From contig VWZS01009934.1 of NCBI GenBank assembly GCA_013397075.1, positions 1,240,001 through 1,304,000 of the forward strand: 64,000 nucleotides of DNA. Reading direction: 5' to 3'. The position numbers and the translations under genes are program-made. The notes under the pieces were generated by a model that saw nothing but the letters and a program-made list of their open reading frames with translations, was not told the origin of the DNA and ran no database searches. Origin of the DNA: Rhabdornis inornatus. Its lineage: Eukaryota > Chordata > Aves > Passeriformes > Rhabdornithidae. Below, piece after piece: positions 53,301 through 64,000 of this stretch. How positions within the stretch are numbered: the stretch's first letter is position 1; each line of letters opens with the position of its first letter.

Positions 53301-53919
53301 TTTGGATTATGTTTTTAATTGTTTTGTTCAAGCCCATTGCACTGGTTTGTGGAAAATGTCAGATGTCTTTCCCAAATACCCTCATCAAGAGGATTGCCAC
53401 TCAGTCCCACTGTTTTCATCAACAGTCTTGAGCCTTTCCAAATTCAGATCAAAATCTGACACTCCAAAATAGGCTTTGAGAGTATTAGAGAAACATGAGA
53501 TGACAGTATTCTGGCCACAGCTCTCGGAGAGCTAGCTGGGCCTCATGTGTCAGTAGATTCAACAAGCATGATTTCTCACATTTTTTGCTTTAAACTTGTT
53601 TTAAAGATTATTTTATGATGGTATTCACCCCTACTGGGAAAATGTTCCTGTACCCATACTGATATGTTAAAATTTAATTGTGTTTATACTTACAGTGTTT
53701 TAGGCAGTTTTAAACTGCCATATACAATTTCAGTGGTACAGAATGTTTTTAGTCAAAAAGAACATTGTTTAACTAATTTCAAACCCAGCACCAAGACCAA
53801 ATCACATCAGTCAGTGCTTCTATAAACATGACAAAACTCAGCCTACAGATGTACAAACTTACTCTTTATTTGAGTAGGAGCTGTATATATGGATCTGGAT
53901 GTGAGATATGTTTGAAAAG
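47348..53919. other. Long non-coding stretch
   Basis: About 6.6 kb has no supported gene. An 8-bp hairpin (AAATACCC, AACT, GGGTATTT) is at 47971-47990. An A/C-rich low-complexity run lies at about 50341-50380 and an A14 run at about 51962-51975. A perfect odd palindrome (GGCAGTTT, T, AAACTGCC) is at 53703-53719. No further exon of the 46979-47347 candidate could be identified. Confidence 0.55.
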
Positions 53920-53997
53920 GGCTTGGCTGGTGTTAGGAGATGGACTTCAGTGATCCTGTGGGTGTCTTCCACCTCAGGATATTCTGTGATTGTATGA
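53920..53997 (+). mobile_element. CR1 LINE 3'-end fragment
   Basis: The segments GGAGATGGACTTCAGTGATC, then TGTCTTCCACCTCA, then ATTCTGTGATTGTATG, match the terminal part of avian CR1 elements. It is diverged and about 80 bases long, in plus orientation. Confidence 0.75.
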
Positions 53998-56900
53998 GCC
54001 ATTATTGCTTCTATGGATGTTAAACTGGGGAATTCACTATTGCTTCTGTATCAGCATGAGGTTTTGGTCAACATTTTTTCATGTGTGTGAGTCCAGGCCT
54101 CCATCTTTATGATTTCTGCTGCAGCTGCTCAGACCACAGCTCCTAGGTGCTCTCTCAGAGGAGGCTGGGGCCAGTTTGGATCCAGATGAACAAGGATTCT
54201 AATTTAAGGCAAATGGGAACAATTTTTACTGTCTAAGGAAGAGTCACAGAAGAGACTTAGTACAGTTGGATACATGGAGTAGGACACAGGCAGGACTGTG
54301 CTGTTGAGAACTCCTGAGATATGTCCTAGAGTGGGAGGGGGGTTTTTAAGAGGAGTCTGAGCTGGGCTCTTCTAACTTGCAGCTGGCGACTGGATCCCCA
54401 ATGGGGTATCCAGGCAGCACGGATCCCATATGACTGCAGCAGCTTGCAAAAGGACAAAACATCTGCAGAGTCACTCCACAGCCAGGGGTAACCATAAGGA
54501 TGTAGCCCAGCTGTGAGCAGGAGGCAGAATTTCTCTTCAGGAGATGCATAAATTGCAAGCTGGCTGAATTTTGGTTGCTCTGGAAACCGTCCTTTGAGTA
54601 TCTTTACCCTTGTAAGTGTAATTTCCCAATCATAATATTACACTACTAATGTTCTGGGTTTTAATACCCCCTCTTAGAGCCAAAAGAGAAAGGGGAAGGC
54701 AGAAGTACGGCTGATTGCAGATTGAAATAAGTGAACATACATTTATCTGAATATATAATATTGTAATGACATTAACAAGCACTGCATTAACCTTTATTTG
54801 AAGGACTGATTAAAATAATTACAAATGCATGTATTTGATGGCATGGGTGTCTAATCAGATTTTTAAAGATGTCTTCTGTTCTGCTTTGGGGTTAAGATCC
54901 ATGTAAAATCTATTCATGAGCCTTGAAAAACAGTAACAGTCGAATGGTGTAACCATGGGGTATTTTAAGGGAACTTCTAAATCATGTTTAAGAAGAAATA
55001 CAAGTTTATAAACCAAGCTATTTAAAAGAGCAAAATTCTTAGATGTTGCTTTTAAACTAATTCATAGCTTCTTTTTTATTTTACTCCTATAAGAATAAAA
55101 AGCCATCTCCTTCTGTATGTCTTGCAGCTTTCCCAGTGTTTTGTTGTTTGAAGTAACTTCTTGTAAGCAAAATAAGGCTGGTGGGTTGTCCTTTTTCCCA
55201 CACAAAAGGAAACAGCAGTGGCATGAAAATGACAAAGAAATAATCATCAAAAGCTGCATGAGATTTATATAATTTTTTTTGCAGTTGTCAGAGGGGATAA
55301 AGCTTCTGTTGGAAGCAAAGCAAGGAAATATTCAGAGGGGATAAATATCCATGGAAACTTCTGTCCCTGCAGGGAATGAAGGCAGAAGGCAAAGACACAG
55401 GGCATGTATAGTTGGATAAATTGGTTCGTTGGTATTTAGGAGGGATGATTTCAGGTTTTGAAAAAATAAAGGCGAATCTTTGACAAATACAAAGCTCTTG
55501 TTGAGGGAGCAGAAGTTCAGACTTTTGTTGACAGATGGGGTGGGTGACGAATTAGTTGAGAGAGTCAGAAAGGCATTAAAGTGTCTAATAAAGAGGAGAC
55601 AGAGCAACCACCACACCACAGCATCTGATTTCTCACAGATCCAAGCACTGAAGGCCACAGAAAGTACAGCTGTACTTGTAGCATTTTGATTCCAAGGGCA
55701 TAGATATTAATCAAGGTGTTCTAGAGATGTCCATGAACTGATGAAATATTGTGGGATCAGTGTTTGTGAATGCAAATTCAGTAATAAGCTTTTTCTGACC
55801 AGGGTTTATGGATAGTGATTGTAACTTATTCTATAAAAATAGGATTGGAGGAAAAGCAGTTATTGATTTAAACTCATGGGCAATTCAGAATAATGTGGTC
55901 CAGATTCTTGTACGCTACAGCTCTGATTTAGTGAAAATTAAAGACTGGAGAGCTGTGGACATCTGTTAGAGATTGCCCCATCTCAAGGCAGATTACAACA
56001 GCACAAACCAGTTGAACATCCACATGTAACACTTGAGGCAAGAAATGTGTTCTTGTGGATAGAGCTTTGCTGTACTCCTGACCATGGTGGAATTTCAGGA
56101 TGACCCAGAGGCCCCAGATGATCCATGCACAGACAAGCTCCCCAGCCCTACAGGCTAACTGCTCATGTACAACATGCTGTGTGATGAGGGTGCCCAAAAC
56201 AGGAGGAATCCCAACAGGAGGCATTCAGTTTGTGCCATAACTTTGGGGGGGGGGCTTTCTGGTAACATATTTGATATATTTAATAGAGACATATTTTAGT
56301 ATGCTAAAGCTTTACAACACTTTTGGCATCCAACTGTTTTATCTGAATATACATGGACTAATATCCTGAATGACACCTTTGGATGCTGTAAAAAACCTTC
56401 ACAAACTGTTCTTTGTACTGGTCATGTAATGATGATGAATCACATTTCTAGAGATTTTTCTCCCTCTTTTCCACTTTCATGGATGTGGTAGTGCAGAAGT
56501 AATTTGAACAAGTGGTCTTTTTTCCACTCAGACACTTCAAACTGTGTATAACAATAAAAGCAAAGAGGAAGGCTGCTTTGGTTTTCATTGCACACTGCAG
56601 TGTGCTGAGAAACAGTAATTTCAAGGACAGGTAAACATAAAGAAATAAAGCAATTCTGCTGATGCTTTGCTTCTGGTGACAGAAGTTTGGCTTTCCTGGT
56701 GTGCAGAGACCCAATATTTGGATTTTATGTCTTTTAAGGCTTGAAATCTCGTACAATTTAAAGCATAGATTTGACTCTGACGTGTATTTGTTTGTCTAGT
56801 GAAGTAAACCTTGTCACATAATCTCTAGACTGCAGAAGAAAATGTAGTAGTACAGCTCCATACACCTATCACTTTAGGTGATTCAGTTAAGGCAAATTAT

Positions 56901-57545
56901 CATGTCCAATGACTATTTAGAAAGACATTGATTATTGACAATGACATTTTCATTGTTTAGGAAACAATTGTTTCTTTGGATTTTTTTACAAGGATATAAT
57001 ATACATCTATATAACTTTATTGGATCTTTATATTAGTGGATATATATCTCTAGCCTTGTTTACTTGGATGTTTGTATCCAGTATGACCTTGTCAACAGCT
57101 TCCCCTGTCTTGACCTCAGCACTGTGTCCTATCCTGGAGCTTTCAGCATGTTTAAGAGACCTGGAATCCTAGTAAAAACTTGATTTCTTTTGCAGGTATG
57201 AGCTTGCAGTGACATGTGTCCATGTTTCAAAGCATGAGTATTTGATAGCCAAGCAGTACATAGCATTTAAGAAAACATGTATTTGTATCTTTAGGGCAAG
57301 TATCTTTCTTTAACACCAGTGTTTAAGTCTCTCTTCCCACACTGTAGTTGTCAAAATTCTTAGATCAAAATTCCCACTGCTGCGGCTTTAGACATGCTTG
57401 GTAAGATTCATTTAATCTAACTCTAATATCTTAAAATCTATGTATTTATATCCTGCTTTCAGTTGGGATAGTATTCGTTTTCTTCCTAGTGGCTGTTACA
57501 GTGCTGCGTTTGTGATTTAGGGTGAGAATAAGGTTGAAAACACAT
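53998..57545. other. Non-coding stretch
   Basis: No supported gene was found. A patch at about 54110-54600 is richer in G+C and could be a diverged LTR or other repeat, but I could not place it. A G10 run lies at 56245-56254. The overlapping opposed frames at 55332-55689 have no supporting context. Confidence 0.5.
56245..56254 (+). repeat. G10 homopolymer
   Basis: Ten consecutive G bases, uncommon in this AT-rich window and prone to length variation and sequencing error. Confidence 0.85.
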
Positions 57546-57716
57546 TGATGTTTTAGTTGCTACTGAGCAGTGCTTCACACAATCCTGGACTTTGCAGTTT
57601 CTTGATCCCTGTCAGCAAGAAGGCTGGAAAGGAGCAAGTACTGGGAGGGGACATAGCCTGGACAGTGGACCCCAATGGACCAAAGGGACATTCCACACCA
57701 TATGCGTCATACTCAA

Positions 57717-57724
57717 TATATAAA
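57717..57724 (+). promoter_or_regulatory. TATA box of the ERVL-type LTR
   Basis: TATATAAA lies downstream of a CATATGCGTCA element that resembles a cyclic-AMP response element. Both are at the positions expected for the LTR promoter, so the promoter core looks intact in sequence. Confidence 0.6.
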
Positions 57725-57854
57725 CTGGAGGGAAAGCTGGCAGGAGGCCACTGCTCTGGGCTGACTGGTACTGGTAGGGCAAGTAGTGAGCAAATGTTTT
57801 TCATTTGCATCACTTGTTTTTCTTGGGGTTTATTTCTCTCTCTTTTTGTTATTT

Positions 57855-57883
57855 TCATTATTATTATTGTTGTTGTTGTTATT
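57855..57883 (+). repeat. (ATT)n/(GTT)n run inside the LTR
   Basis: About nine trinucleotide units switch from ATT to GTT. This is a known variable segment of this LTR type. Confidence 0.75.
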
Positions 57884-58011
57884 TTCCCATTATTGAGCTT
57901 TCTTTATCTGTCTTTTCCTACCTTTATTCTCCCAATTCTATCCCATGTTTTCCAGGGGAGAACGAATGAGTGGCTGTGCGGCGCTCACTTGCCAGTTGGG
58001 ACTAAACCACA

Positions 58012-59119
58012 GCTTCCATCCACTCTAAGTATTTCTCTAAGCTAAGTAGCACTGAAAGTGCATAGTTCTTTCCATTCTCTGTTACAAGACTTGAGACAAT
58101 TAGTTGAAATGTGTAACCTTTAATTCCTTACTTGCCACTAAATGGAGATTAATCTCAACCCCTACTTGGACACACTCCATTTCCTGAACAGTTGCTTGTT
58201 TTAGGTGACTGTGTGGTTGTGTTCACTGCACCATTTGTAATCTTCTGGCTCTTGATTATAGTTGCACCTACCTGAGGAGCCTAGAAACATCTTTTCGATT
58301 AAGTACTCTAGAGAGCACCCAGAGCCTGCACCACTGTAGGTCTTCAAGGTGCTCTGTGCAGTGACATCTCAGGTGACAGAAGCAGTACTGTTACCTTAGC
58401 ATAGTGTTTCATCCATGCAGGAAGGGATTAAACTGTGTCCTGCTTCAGGCTGGTATTAAGGATATATTGCTCACAGTTCTGAAGGAGATTCTATTGCCAG
58501 TGTTTCTGAGCTTTACCTACTGGTCTACATGGTGTAGATTTGATCTGTGCTTTATTCTCCTGTCCTTTCAGTCCTAATAAATCACAACACAAAAGTCAAT
58601 GGATATACCAAATCCCATACTATCCCCAAAAAGTAACTTCATAGTTCTTCATGCTGCATGTTGCCACTAATTCCTCAGGAATTATTCCTGACTTACATTG
58701 CTGAAAATGGAATCTGCCTGCAGATGAATGGGGGTGTAAATGAAGTTGCTGGTGGTATTTTTACCTCACTTTCATGTCCTGATTAATGCTTCCTGACAGT
58801 TTTTCTACAATAAACAACACGTATTAATGACTTAGTAAGCAACAGGAGTCCATTTACTTTGCCTTTACTTCCTTATACGGGTCACATGTTTGTCAGGAAC
58901 ATGTGTTCCTCTGCAATACAAGCATTCATTGGATCCCCAAATATATCAGGATCATTGTGGCTTCATTCATAAGTTAAACTTGCTGTTGTGGGTGAGTTTA
59001 TTTAAGGAGGTGGGAGGCAAGCCTTGTTATTATGCTTTTGACTTGTTAAACCTTGTGATAGGTATATTTATGTTTCCAGGACAAAGTCTGAATTTAGTTC
59101 AGGCATCAAAGAAAATCTT
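58012..59119. other. Non-coding stretch
   Basis: Nothing supported was found: single-copy-looking AT-rich DNA between an LTR and a CR1 fragment. Confidence 0.6.
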
Positions 59120-59354
59120 GGTGCAAATTGAGAACCCAATACTTATCAGGAAAAAGTTTTTCACCCAGAGAAGGTCTGGGCACTGGGACAGGTTCCCCAG
59201 AAAAGTGGTCAGAGCACCAGGCTGACAGAGTTCAAGAAGCATTTGGACAATGCTCTCAGCACATGGTGTGACTCTCTGGGGTGTCCCAGGCAGGGCCAGG
59301 AGCTGGACTCAATGATCCTGATGGGTCCCTTCCAACTCAGATTCTATGATTCTT
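59120..59354 (+). mobile_element. CR1 LINE 3' fragment, about 235 bp
   Basis: This is the longest CR1 piece in the window. It includes the AAAGTTTTTCACCCAGAGAA segment, the TGGGACAGGTTCCCCAG segment, a TTCAAGAAGCATTTGGACAA segment and the GGACTCAATGATCCTGATGG segment. It ends TCCCTTCCAACTCAG followed by ATTCTATGATTCT. These are non-coding CR1 3' sequences in the usual order. The 5' end is truncated; the small frame overlapping it does not encode CR1 protein. Confidence 0.92.
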
Positions 59355-59904
59355 TGTGAGAGCAGATACCTAGAAATGTTTTTCATCATTGGATTTGTTA
59401 TTTCCATAAGAAGTGAAACTTTAAAGATTTTTGATTCAGAACGATCAAAATGTTTATTTCAATCCTTTCTGCTCCCCTGATATCTCAATTGGAACATTTG
59501 TATTAGATATTAATGTAGCAAAATCCAATTTGAAACATTAAAAAATTAATGTAAAAGTAAACATATTATCAGAACAAAGCAAGAAAATAGCTCTAAATTA
59601 TTTCGTATACACTTTGGGCATAACTGGCTCAGATGGCTCAGACTCAGGAAATTATTTCAATAAAACTGCCCTTTCTGACAGAAAAATAATTTTGTTTTTC
59701 CACTGTTCATTCATATATTGTGCTTTATATTTTTTATTACAAGATAAGAGACATTCTGCTACAGTTGGGTTTTGTTTCTAATCAGGTACTGATGATTCAG
59801 TCTAGAAATTTAAATGTCATGATTTTGCTGCCTTTATTGCCATTTTTGATACGAACAATCATTTTAACTTCTGGAAAACATACTTCATTGCGAGACATGG
59901 AAGA
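59355..59904. other. Non-coding stretch
   Basis: AT-rich, with nothing supported before the hexamer array. Confidence 0.6.
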
Positions 59905-59970
59905 GGAAATGGAAATGGAAATGGAAATGGAAATGGAAATGGAAATGGAAATGGAAATGGAAATGGAAAT
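59905..59970 (+). repeat. (GGAAAT)11 hexanucleotide array
   Basis: Eleven perfect tandem copies of GGAAAT span 66 bases. On the plus strand it reads as alternating Glu-Met and on the minus strand as Ile-Ser, both artefacts. Each unit carries the GGAA core used by ETS factors and the GGAAA core used by NFAT factors, so the array could bind such proteins; that is inference. Perfect copies suggest recent expansion. Confidence 0.97.
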
Positions 59971-61328
59971 GATGTGTACCTCTGCAGAATGACTTTTTTT
60001 GTTCATATAACACAGTCCTAAACCCTATCTCAGTAGAATAGAGAAGATCATCTAATTGATTAGTGTCACTGGAATGGGGGGAAAAAAGCAGGTGACAGCT
60101 TCCTATTTATCCACTGTGAAAGAAATCTTGTGGTACAGCACCACTAAAAGAGCAATCTTTCTTCCAGGATTAAAATCAAAGTATGTCACCTTTCCCTGAT
60201 GACATAAGAATCCCAAGTAGGACTTCTGAAATAAGAAGTCATGGAGGTGAGTCAGGTGTTTGAATGCTTCTAGCTTTTACATTTATTTGTTGTGGAATAT
60301 CGTTATTAATGGCAAAGTGGTATGGGAGTACCACCAAAAAATTATTTTTTATTCATTGTGAAGATTTAATATTAATTCCTGGGGCTACCAAGTTGTGATG
60401 CGAAACAGTTGTGGAAATTCAGCCATACATTTCACAGTTGGAAACGGCTAGCAGAAAGCAAAGTGTGTCTTGACTCAAAATGAGGCATATCAATGAGAAG
60501 TAACCTGTGACTGAATGTCAGAAGACACATCATAAAATTGCATTTTCCTTTAGTTTTGCAAGGAGATGGTGAACTACTTAGACTGGAAGAAGGGAGACTG
60601 TTTTTAGAATTCTTAGAGAATTAATTGTAGCACAACAAGCACAGGACTTCTTTGGTTTTTTGCTGAAGGGCTGTTTTTGGAATAGGTAGCTCTGAGACCA
60701 CGCAGTTAAGTTTATGAAAAAAACCAAGATTCTTTTTTTCTCTTTTGCTAGAGCTTAGGCACCTTGGAATGAAAGCTGATGTGTCTGTTTTAAAACAAAC
60801 TGCATAGTCATAAAAAACATAGTTCTACAGTACTCTGAAAATGAAACCATAAAAAAGAGATTTCTTGTTTTTTCCTGTAGAGATTTACAGTTGGTCTGCC
60901 TCCCTGGTAGGCGGCAGGAACAGTGGAAGCAATATACTCCAAAAGGGAGCAAGGTAAGGCACCTATGCAAGGAGATTTAGAGAATTTCATTTTCCACAGT
61001 GAGGCTTTAGTGTGTCCCCAACAATTAAAGCTAAGAGAAAGGTGTCTGGCATGGTGGCACCATTCACTTAAGCAGTGAATAGAAAGTCTGGAAGACCATC
61101 TAGTTTGGAGTTGATTTGTATCTCCCATGCAGTTTAAGCTTACATTGCTGGAAGAGACTCACCCAGCTCCATTGCTCCACTCAGTGCCAAACCCAGCTTA
61201 GTGGTCAGCTGATCATTCCATGATGGTGTGACACAGCGATGCAAAATATTACACAGACAATCTGAGCATTGTTGTAGAATAAGAGATATTTTTAACTCTG
61301 CAGCGGGGTTTTGGAGGAGCTCTTAGAG
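59971..61328. other. Non-coding stretch
   Basis: No supported gene was found. The opposed minus-strand frames at 60755-61128 have no supporting features. Confidence 0.6.
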
Positions 61329-61495
61329 CCATAGAACCACAAAATCATGGAATTATTTGTGTTGTAAGGTACATTTAAAGGTAATCGACTTAAATCCCAT
61401 TGCAATGAGCAGGGATATCTTCAACTAGACCATGTTGCTCGGAATCACGTCTAACCTAACCTTGAAAGTTTCCTTGAAAGGGATGGGACTTCTAC
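61329..61495 (-). mobile_element. CR1 LINE 3' fragment, antisense
   Basis: Read on the plus strand this is the reverse complement of a CR1 3' end. It runs CATAGAACCACAAAATCATGG, then TTGTGTTGTAAGGTACATTT, then CCCATTGCAATGAGCAGGGA, then a TCAACTAGACCATGTTGCTC segment and an AACCTAACCTTGAAAGTTTC segment. It is diverged, so an old insertion, and opposite in orientation to the other three CR1 pieces. Confidence 0.85.
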
Positions 61496-64000
61496 AACCT
61501 CTTTTTACTTTACTGGCCTCTACAACTTCTTCTTATTTTATTGTCTCAGTTTTGTGAAATTTCTACTCACAATGACACCTCTTTAATGGAAAAAGAAAAA
61601 AGTAAATATAAATAACCATAGTATCTTAGCCATTAAATAATAAATTCAGTTTATATAAAAACCTGGGTTATTGAGCCAACATTTCTTTTCCAATGGAGAA
61701 GTTCTGAAATATATCGGGTTTACAAGAGTAAAGGTAGGAAAGAAGCATACCTAGATTATAAATTTCAGGGCACATTTTCTTTATGTTTCTCTGACCTCAT
61801 GCTAGAATATCTCTCCAGCTTCTGGAATGTGCAGCATTTTTCTTTGATTTAGTTATACTAAGAAAAATTCAATTCCTGATTTATTGTTGTTTCTTTTGTT
61901 GCTAATGCATAAAGAGCAGAATTCTTGCCTCCATAGCTTTTGTGATTCTGCAGTGCTGACAATACTATCAGGCTTTCTGTCTGGCAGTGAAGGCAGGAGG
62001 TGTGACTACGGTTCTGAGGAAGATGAAATGCTGAGTGTGAAGTGTAATTTTTTTCAGAGATTGTTTCTAGTTATTTTCCCCAGGGAACAATTCAGTTTAT
62101 TTTTTTATACTTTCTTTTAGCCTTGAAGTCTTAAATTTTTATATTTAAACCAGAAGGTATAGAAATTATACTTATCTATATTATCATATATTGAAACTAG
62201 GAAATAAAGGAAGTATAGAAATCTGTGAAAAATATACTTATATACTTAGGAAATAAGAAGAGCCTACGTCCTACATGCCTCCTTATAACCCCATACAAGT
62301 AAGAAGAGCCTAGATGTGACTGCCAAGTTCTGAAGATTATGAAAGTTAACCAGCAAAGCTGAGAAGCATTGGTGAACCTCTATGATAGTATGGCATGGTG
62401 CACCCATATATATGATTAACTGCCAGAAAGGATTATGTCTAACACAGAGAATACATGTTCTATACAGATTTTATTTTATGTGGTTTTATGTTCTTACACT
62501 GGGGTGGTGGAACTACTTTGGAAGATTACAAATAGTTAATTCTGCTTTTTGTTGGAATTCATACATTAGTATCCCTACTTTTAATTATTTCTGGGGGTTT
62601 TTTTCTTCCTTTTCTTTGTTTTTTTTTTAGCTTATAACTATATGCAAAACCCTGTGAAACAGAGGAAGAAGGTAAGTGAAATTGTATAAGGGACGTGTGG
62701 CAGTAGAGGCTGAGAATGTGGCTGGGTTACAGAGCAAAGTGGAGGATTTCCTGAGTAGCAAGTCTGAAGAGACAGGATTACAATTAACATAGTTTATAGA
62801 TAAAATGCTCTTTCCCATCCTTTATTAAAAAACACCACAGGAAAAGCTTACACAAAAGGACATCAAGACACTGCTGATCAGTGATATACTTTAAAGGTGT
62901 ACTTTGGTTTGTGGGCAGCTCATCAAGGAAAAGCTGTAAAATAGGTGTGGGAGGGAATAAACATCCCTTTGTGTTTCTGTTGAAAAGCAGCCTCAAAACT
63001 TGAGTGACAGGAGGAGGATGTGCCCAAGGGCACTGTGAGGATTTGGCCATGATGAGGGCAGCAGTGCCCTGTTACATCTCCTGCACAAAGGTGGGGAGGG
63101 GTGGAATGTGGGCAGTGCAGAAAATTTGCATTAGCAGCATTGCAGAGGAGTACCAGAAGGCTGAGACTACCTCAGTTTGCAAGGGAAAACTCACTGCCAA
63201 TTTGTAGGGTCTAGGGATGTGCTCAGGGCAGTGAACTCAGCTCCTCTGCCGAGGACAGTCTTGTGGTGTACTGAAAATTATGCATCCTTTCAATTAAGGA
63301 CGCTGATGAGATCTGAGGGGAGGCCATCCAGTACCTCTCAGCTGGCCAGAATTGATTAGGGAGGTGTGAGGAGGCTCTAGCTGGGAAGTTTTATAGCAAA
63401 GAATGGCTGACTCAAAAAAAATATCAATGAACAAGCGAAAAGCTACTGAGCTCAGCACTTACAATCATAAAGGAGGCTTTTAATTTCTTTTATTGTGATC
63501 AGTCCTATATGTGCTGGCAAAACTCTCTACTACCTGTGATGAAAATTTTAATTTACTTCAGTAGGCTCAGGACAGCATCTTTATTTTCTCATTTCCATTG
63601 GTGTATGAAATCCTGATAAGAAAAGTAGATGCACTTTTGTCATTAATGAAAAACAGCCCTATTATGATATAATATTCTAAAAGCACGTGATATTGCGTTT
63701 GCTGGCAAAGTGTCAGATGAGAGTGTTTTTTATCAGTAGATCTGAATGCCCAGGAATACAAATCCCTACTCTCAGAGGCAATCTACCTTTCATGCTTTAT
63801 GAAAATGAAAGTAGATTGATTTTTGTACAGTCAAGGTTTCATGTATTCTTTAGCAAGGGTGATGCTTGCCATCTGTTCTAGGACAGAGTCAGAGCCTCTG
63901 GGGCTGGCAGAACACGCCTGGACTAAATACTCTGTAAGGGATGGTGGAAACAGCCTTCATTTTATTTGATCAAGGAATGGACCTATAGAACCGACAAGCT
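61496..64000. other. Non-coding stretch to window end
   Basis: No supported gene was found. A short repeated phrase AAGAAGAGCCTA appears twice, near 62250 and 62303. A T9 run precedes 62632. The 63000-63400 part is richer in G+C but has no element I recognise. Confidence 0.55.

Larger units (their letters stand above)
57546..58011 (+). mobile_element. Solo LTR of an ERVL-type avian endogenous retrovirus
   Basis: The block runs from TGATGTTTTAGTTGCTACTG to an AAACCACA end. I recognise the following in order: the ACCAAAGGGACATTCCACACC segment, a near-CRE CATATGCGTCA, a TATA box (TATATAAA, 57717-57724), the CTGCTCTGGGCTGACTGG segment near the transcription start, and a TTCTTGGGGTTTATTTCTC stretch. 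These lead into an ATT/GTT-rich run and a 3' part ending GTGGCTGTGCGGCGCTCACT. This is the order of a common avian class III (ERVL-like) LTR. No internal gene or second LTR is nearby, so it is a solo LTR formed by recombination, or a fragment. No clear 5-base target duplication is visible at these ends. A 162-codon frame across it is incidental. Confidence 0.85.

Noticed and set aside
57557..58045. 162-codon plus-strand frame
   Set aside because: Coincides with the ERVL-type LTR, which is non-coding; part of it translates the ATT/GTT run and pyrimidine stretch.
59720..60006. Frames with alternating Glu-Met (plus) and Ile-Ser (minus)
   Set aside because: Produced by the GGAAAT array, with unremarkable flanks.
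30150..60760. Shared 14-base phrase TAGAGCTTAGGCAC near 30161 and 60751
   Set aside because: Matches of 14 bases are expected several times by chance in a window this size.
1..64000. CRISPR arrays, operons, tRNA or rRNA genes
   Set aside because: No spaced identical repeats, no tRNA cloverleaf that I could recognise, no rRNA motifs, and the genome type is vertebrate.

Overview
The window looks like vertebrate nuclear DNA from a bird, most probably a songbird or a close relative. It is AT-rich and CpG-poor, has no long reading frames, and holds many microsatellites. Four CR1 LINE 3' ends carry the avian terminal repeat of the ATTCTATG type. Two long terminal repeats (LTRs) are of kinds I recognise from bird genomes, and a third, less certain, LTR-like block is present. 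Nothing suggests a bacterial or viral genome: there are no operons, no ribosome-binding sites and no dense coding.

Layout. 1-5.9 kb holds two weak candidate 3'-terminal coding exons on the minus strand (829-1182 and 5645-5942), each with a plausible splice acceptor and downstream AATAAA signals. Between them lie a long GAA/GAGGAA tract (3567-3752) and a perfect 28-bp inverted repeat pair (2513-2540 and 4764-4791). 6-22.7 kb is mostly featureless AT-rich DNA apart from a probable minus-strand LTR (about 11.44-12.09 kb). 22.74-23.58 kb is a 3'-truncated avian LTR with a GC-richer, tandem-unit body. 23.6-46.9 kb is long non-coding DNA with a CR1 fragment, simple repeats and one strong hairpin. 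46979-47347 is the best coding candidate in the window, a minus-strand exon-like open frame in a GC-richer island. 53.9-61.5 kb holds three further CR1 fragments, an ERVL-type LTR with TATA box (57546-58011) and an 11-copy GGAAAT hexamer array.

Interpretation. The simplest reading is intronic or intergenic DNA, possibly inside a large minus-strand gene whose sparse exons account for the candidate coding blocks. I could not identify that gene. I found no gene cluster working together and no clear undescribed system. The most checkable oddities are the exon candidates, the spaced inverted repeat, the polar GAA tract and the GGAAAT array. All repeat assignments come from recognition by eye; no search was run.
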